Below, in pieces: positions 61,970-64,000 of a stretch of DNA of 64,000 nt. The stretch spans positions 62,001 to 126,000 of the forward strand of contig NZ_JAAKEB010000006.1 of the NCBI RefSeq assembly GCF_011038965.1, given 5' to 3'. The translations under genes and the position numbers were made by a program. Under the pieces are notes generated by a model. The model worked only from the letters and a program-made list of their open reading frames with translations. It was not told where the DNA came from and did not search any database. Source of the stretch: Adlercreutzia sp. ZJ141. Lineage in GTDB: Bacteria; Actinomycetota; Coriobacteriia; Coriobacteriales; Eggerthellaceae. Every line of letters begins with the position of its first letter. Positions within the stretch are counted from its first letter, which is position 1.

Positions 61970-62860
61970 TTATGACAGTGCAGCAGTCAGTGCGGGAAGA
62001 ACTGTTGCGACGTCGCCGATCAGCCCGTAATCGCATTGCTTGAACACCGGGGCATTCTTGTCCTTGTTAACCGCAACGACAAGACCCGACTTCGCGCATC
62101 CAACCATGTGCTGCATCTGGCCGGACAAGCCAGCAGCAACGTACACTTTCGGTGCAACAACAAGCCCCGACACTCCGATATAGGTTTCTGCGGGCATCAA
62201 ATCGGCACCTTCGGCAAGCGGGCGTGTACAACCCACGCCACCGCCGAGCGATGCAGCCAAATCCTCTGCTACTTGCAGTTCCTCGGCACTGCCGAACCCA
62301 CGACCCACCGCAACAACGACATCGGCCTTCGTTAAGTCGACACCTTTCTTCTCAATCGGAGTAGTACTGAGAACCTTTAGAGCCGCTGCAGGAGCAACCC
62401 AGTCCAGGACAACGACCTGGTTCTCACCAGAAGGCACGCACTCGGCAAAAACACCTGGCTGAATCGTATACATCGCGCAACTCGTTGTCGGCCTTTGATC
62501 TCTCTGCCCCACGCCTCCGTAGTACATGCCGCGCGCAACACCGTCTTCAAGCGCTGCAACATCGGTAATCACGGCCGTTCCCATATAGGCCGCCAACCTA
62601 CCGGCAACCGACTTCATACGCTTGGTCGGCTCCACCAAAACAACTTCGGGGCCTTCTTCTTCAAGAAAAGGTATGAGCGTCGCATAGGCATCGTCTAGAG
62701 CACAGCCGCTCGGCACCTCGACCGCCGCTACGCGGTCGGCACAATTATCTGGAGCCGCACAAAACGCCACCAGCACCACTTCATCAGCAAGAGATCGTGC
62801 TCCGGCGCAAAGTTCGCGTGCCGCATCGACATGCTCCGCAATTACCATTGCCTTAGTCAT
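61970..62860 (-). CDS. fixB: Electron transfer flavoprotein alpha subunit FixB
   Basis: This 296-residue protein has the ETF-alpha FAD domain: VGRGFGSAEELQVAEDLA, ETYIGVSGLVVAPKVYVAAG, LSGQMQHMVG and NKDKNAPVFKQCDYGLIGD. With FixA it forms the ETF that takes electrons from the acyl-CoA dehydrogenase or from NADH in bifurcation. It starts 10 bp after fixA. Confidence 0.93.
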   Translation of the reverse strand: MTKAMVIAEHVDAARELCAGARSLADEVVLVAFCAAPDNCADRVAAVEVPSGCALDDAYATLIPFLEEEGPEVVLVEPTKRMKSVAGRLAAYMGTAVITDVAALEDGVARGMYYGGVGQRDQRPTTSCAMYTIQPGVFAECVPSGENQVVVLDWVAPAAALKVLSTTPIEKKGVDLTKADVVVAVGRGFGSAEELQVAEDLAASLGGGVGCTRPLAEGADLMPAETYIGVSGLVVAPKVYVAAGLSGQMQHMVGCAKSGLVVAVNKDKNAPVFKQCDYGLIGDVATVLPALTAALS

Positions 62861-62870
62861 GGAATCCTCC

Positions 62871-63626
62871 TTACAGAGCAGCGCGAATGGCTGCAGCGAC
62901 CTTTTCTATAGCTCTGTCTTCTCCCGCTTCGAGCACTTCACATGCCCGCGATGCCTGATCAGGAGCTTTAACCGAAACAACTTCAACCGATGCACTCAGA
63001 TCTGTCTCCAAAACCAGTGCCTCTACGGGTTTTTTGCCTGCCGCCAGAATGTCCTTCATACCTGGAACACGGGCCTCTGCGATTGAGGGCGTCACCGACA
63101 CAACGGCCGGCAAGGAAACCTCAACTGTTTCAATCGAGGATTCGAGCGCCCTCTCGCAGACGATGCATCCATCTTGGAGCTTGATGGAGGTCACCCCGTT
63201 AACACTTGGAGCGCCAAGAGCTGCAGCAAGCTGCACATCTACCTGCTGAGCGTAGTTGTCCGCCGATCCATCACCGCACAGGATTAGATCCCATCCGGCT
63301 TCTTTCTCGGCAATTTGGGTCAAAACGGCTGCTGTAGCGTGAGAATCCAAGTTGTCGCACGTATCATCTGCCACCATCACCAGTCGATCCAAACCCCGGG
63401 ACAGCGCGTTCTTTTTCACCTTGGAATCATCGATAGCTGAAGAGCCCACCGTAATTCCCACCACTTCAGCACCGCACGCTTTCGCCAACTGCGCTGCCTC
63501 TTCCATAGCGTTCGCATCGTAAGACGACACGATTGGTTTCGCCTTGGAGAAATCGAGACTTCCGTCAGCTGCCACCCTGATGTCTTGATCATCCGGGAGA
63601 ATTTTGAAAGCGACCAGTATCTTCAT
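62871..63626 (-). CDS. fixA: Electron transfer flavoprotein beta subunit FixA
   Basis: The ATG at 63626, behind AGGGAAGAG, gives 251 residues. ETF-beta motifs are visible: KILVAFKILPDDQDIRV, SSYDANAMEEAAQLAK, and DLILCGDGSADNYAQQVDVQLAAALG, then SLPAVVSVTPSIAEARVP. It pairs with FixB. The 67-bp gap to the acyl-CoA dehydrogenase gene suggests co-transcription. Confidence 0.93.
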   Translation of the reverse strand: MKILVAFKILPDDQDIRVAADGSLDFSKAKPIVSSYDANAMEEAAQLAKACGAEVVGITVGSSAIDDSKVKKNALSRGLDRLVMVADDTCDNLDSHATAAVLTQIAEKEAGWDLILCGDGSADNYAQQVDVQLAAALGAPSVNGVTSIKLQDGCIVCERALESSIETVEVSLPAVVSVTPSIAEARVPGMKDILAAGKKPVEALVLETDLSASVEVVSVKAPDQASRACEVLEAGEDRAIEKVAAAIRAAL

Positions 63627-63711
63627 CTCTTCCCTTTCGCTCATTGGCAGGTATCAATTTCGTCAGAATTATCGCTACCCAACAGTTCTTGTGCTGTTGT
63701 CGACAAGGCGC

Positions 63712-64000
63712 TTAGAACGCCGCATTCACCGCACCCGGGAAGCCCATCTGAGCTGCCAGGGAGGACAGATGCATGTCCGTAGTGCAGTCAGCAATGGCCA
63801 GACCAAGCGTATCGCGGTAATAGCGTTCCACACCAGTTTCGACAGCGAAGCCCAGACCGCCAAACAGCGTAACGAGCTCGTAGCACACCGGAGCACCAAG
63901 ATCGTTGGCCATAACCTTCGCGCAATGCACCAACTCCATGTTGGGCTTGCCTTCTTCGCTCAAACGCGCGGCATCGTAGAGAACAGCACGCAGCGCCTCG
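63712..64000 (-). CDS. Acyl-CoA dehydrogenase, C-terminal part only
   Basis: The frame enters from the right window edge and ends at 63712. The visible 95 residues are the C-terminal helical bundle of an acyl-CoA dehydrogenase: LVHCAKVMANDLGAPVCYEL, TLFGGLGFAVETGVERYYRD, and LGLAIADCTTD. The YYRD segment and following region match the family end. It heads the fix operon and is the likely electron donor or acceptor for FixAB. The substrate cannot be told from this part. Confidence 0.85.
   Translation of the reverse strand, partial: EALRAVLYDAARLSEEGKPNMELVHCAKVMANDLGAPVCYELVTLFGGLGFAVETGVERYYRDTLGLAIADCTTDMHLSSLAAQMGFPGAVNAAF

Overview
The window reads as chromosome of a Coriobacteriia member, most likely family Eggerthellaceae. 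The pointers are a Tad pilus locus without an outer-membrane secretin, a fixABCX/acyl-CoA dehydrogenase cluster, a porCDAB oxidoreductase, a RecJ-RecQ fusion and moderately high GC coding DNA. The type II-A cas9 resembles, from memory only, the one reported for Eggerthella sp. YY7918. I could not run a search, so the genus is inference.

Layout. 1-4.4 kb: feoB (cut by the window edge), feoA and divergent thrC. 4.4-8.8 kb: a SipW-type signal peptidase with three camelysin/TasA-like exported proteins, one carrying a beta-helix-like domain. 8.9-20.0 kb: one long minus-strand Tad operon (cpaB, tadZ, tadA, tadB, tadC, Flp pilin, pilin-like and TadE/G-like proteins, a DUF192 protein, a zinc-ribbon protein and a prepilin peptidase), with most genes overlapping by ATGA or TGATG. 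20.3-21.9 kb: hipBA with two palindromic operators. 22.0-24.6 kb: tRNA-Val, a possible small RNA, a SanA/YdcF-like protein and an Atg22-like MFS transporter.

24.77-34.09 kb looks like a mobile island bounded by near-identical direct repeats. It holds a tyrosine-recombinase remnant, a HicB-like protein, a 12-repeat CRISPR array, csn2-cas2-cas1-cas9 (type II-A), a divergent tracrRNA, and several small accessory genes, one behind a near-consensus promoter with a built-in dyad. Two details stand out. The csn2 reading frame ends inside the leader-proximal CRISPR repeat, and the trailer end of the array abuts the cut-off 3' end of another gene.

34.2-48 kb is housekeeping: Zn-dependent phospholipase C-like, TRIC/UPF0126, DUF47, recJ-recQ / rel / metallo-hydrolase, phosphofructokinase (probably PPi type) and leuS. 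48-55 kb: porCDAB, a PaaK-like CoA ligase coupled to a LysR effector domain lacking its DNA-binding part, and a divergent full-length LysR. 55-64 kb: an IMP dehydrogenase, rubrerythrin, an AAA-ATPase/PD-(D/E)XK protein, and acyl-CoA dehydrogenase-fixA-fixB-fixC-fixX plus a Cys-rich protein of unknown function.

The most novel signal is a ~110-bp two-hairpin palindromic element present in frame inside two unrelated genes, leuS and porD. The stems differ in sequence but keep their pairing, the linker is conserved, and the insertion phase is the same, so both proteins carry a related inserted peptide.
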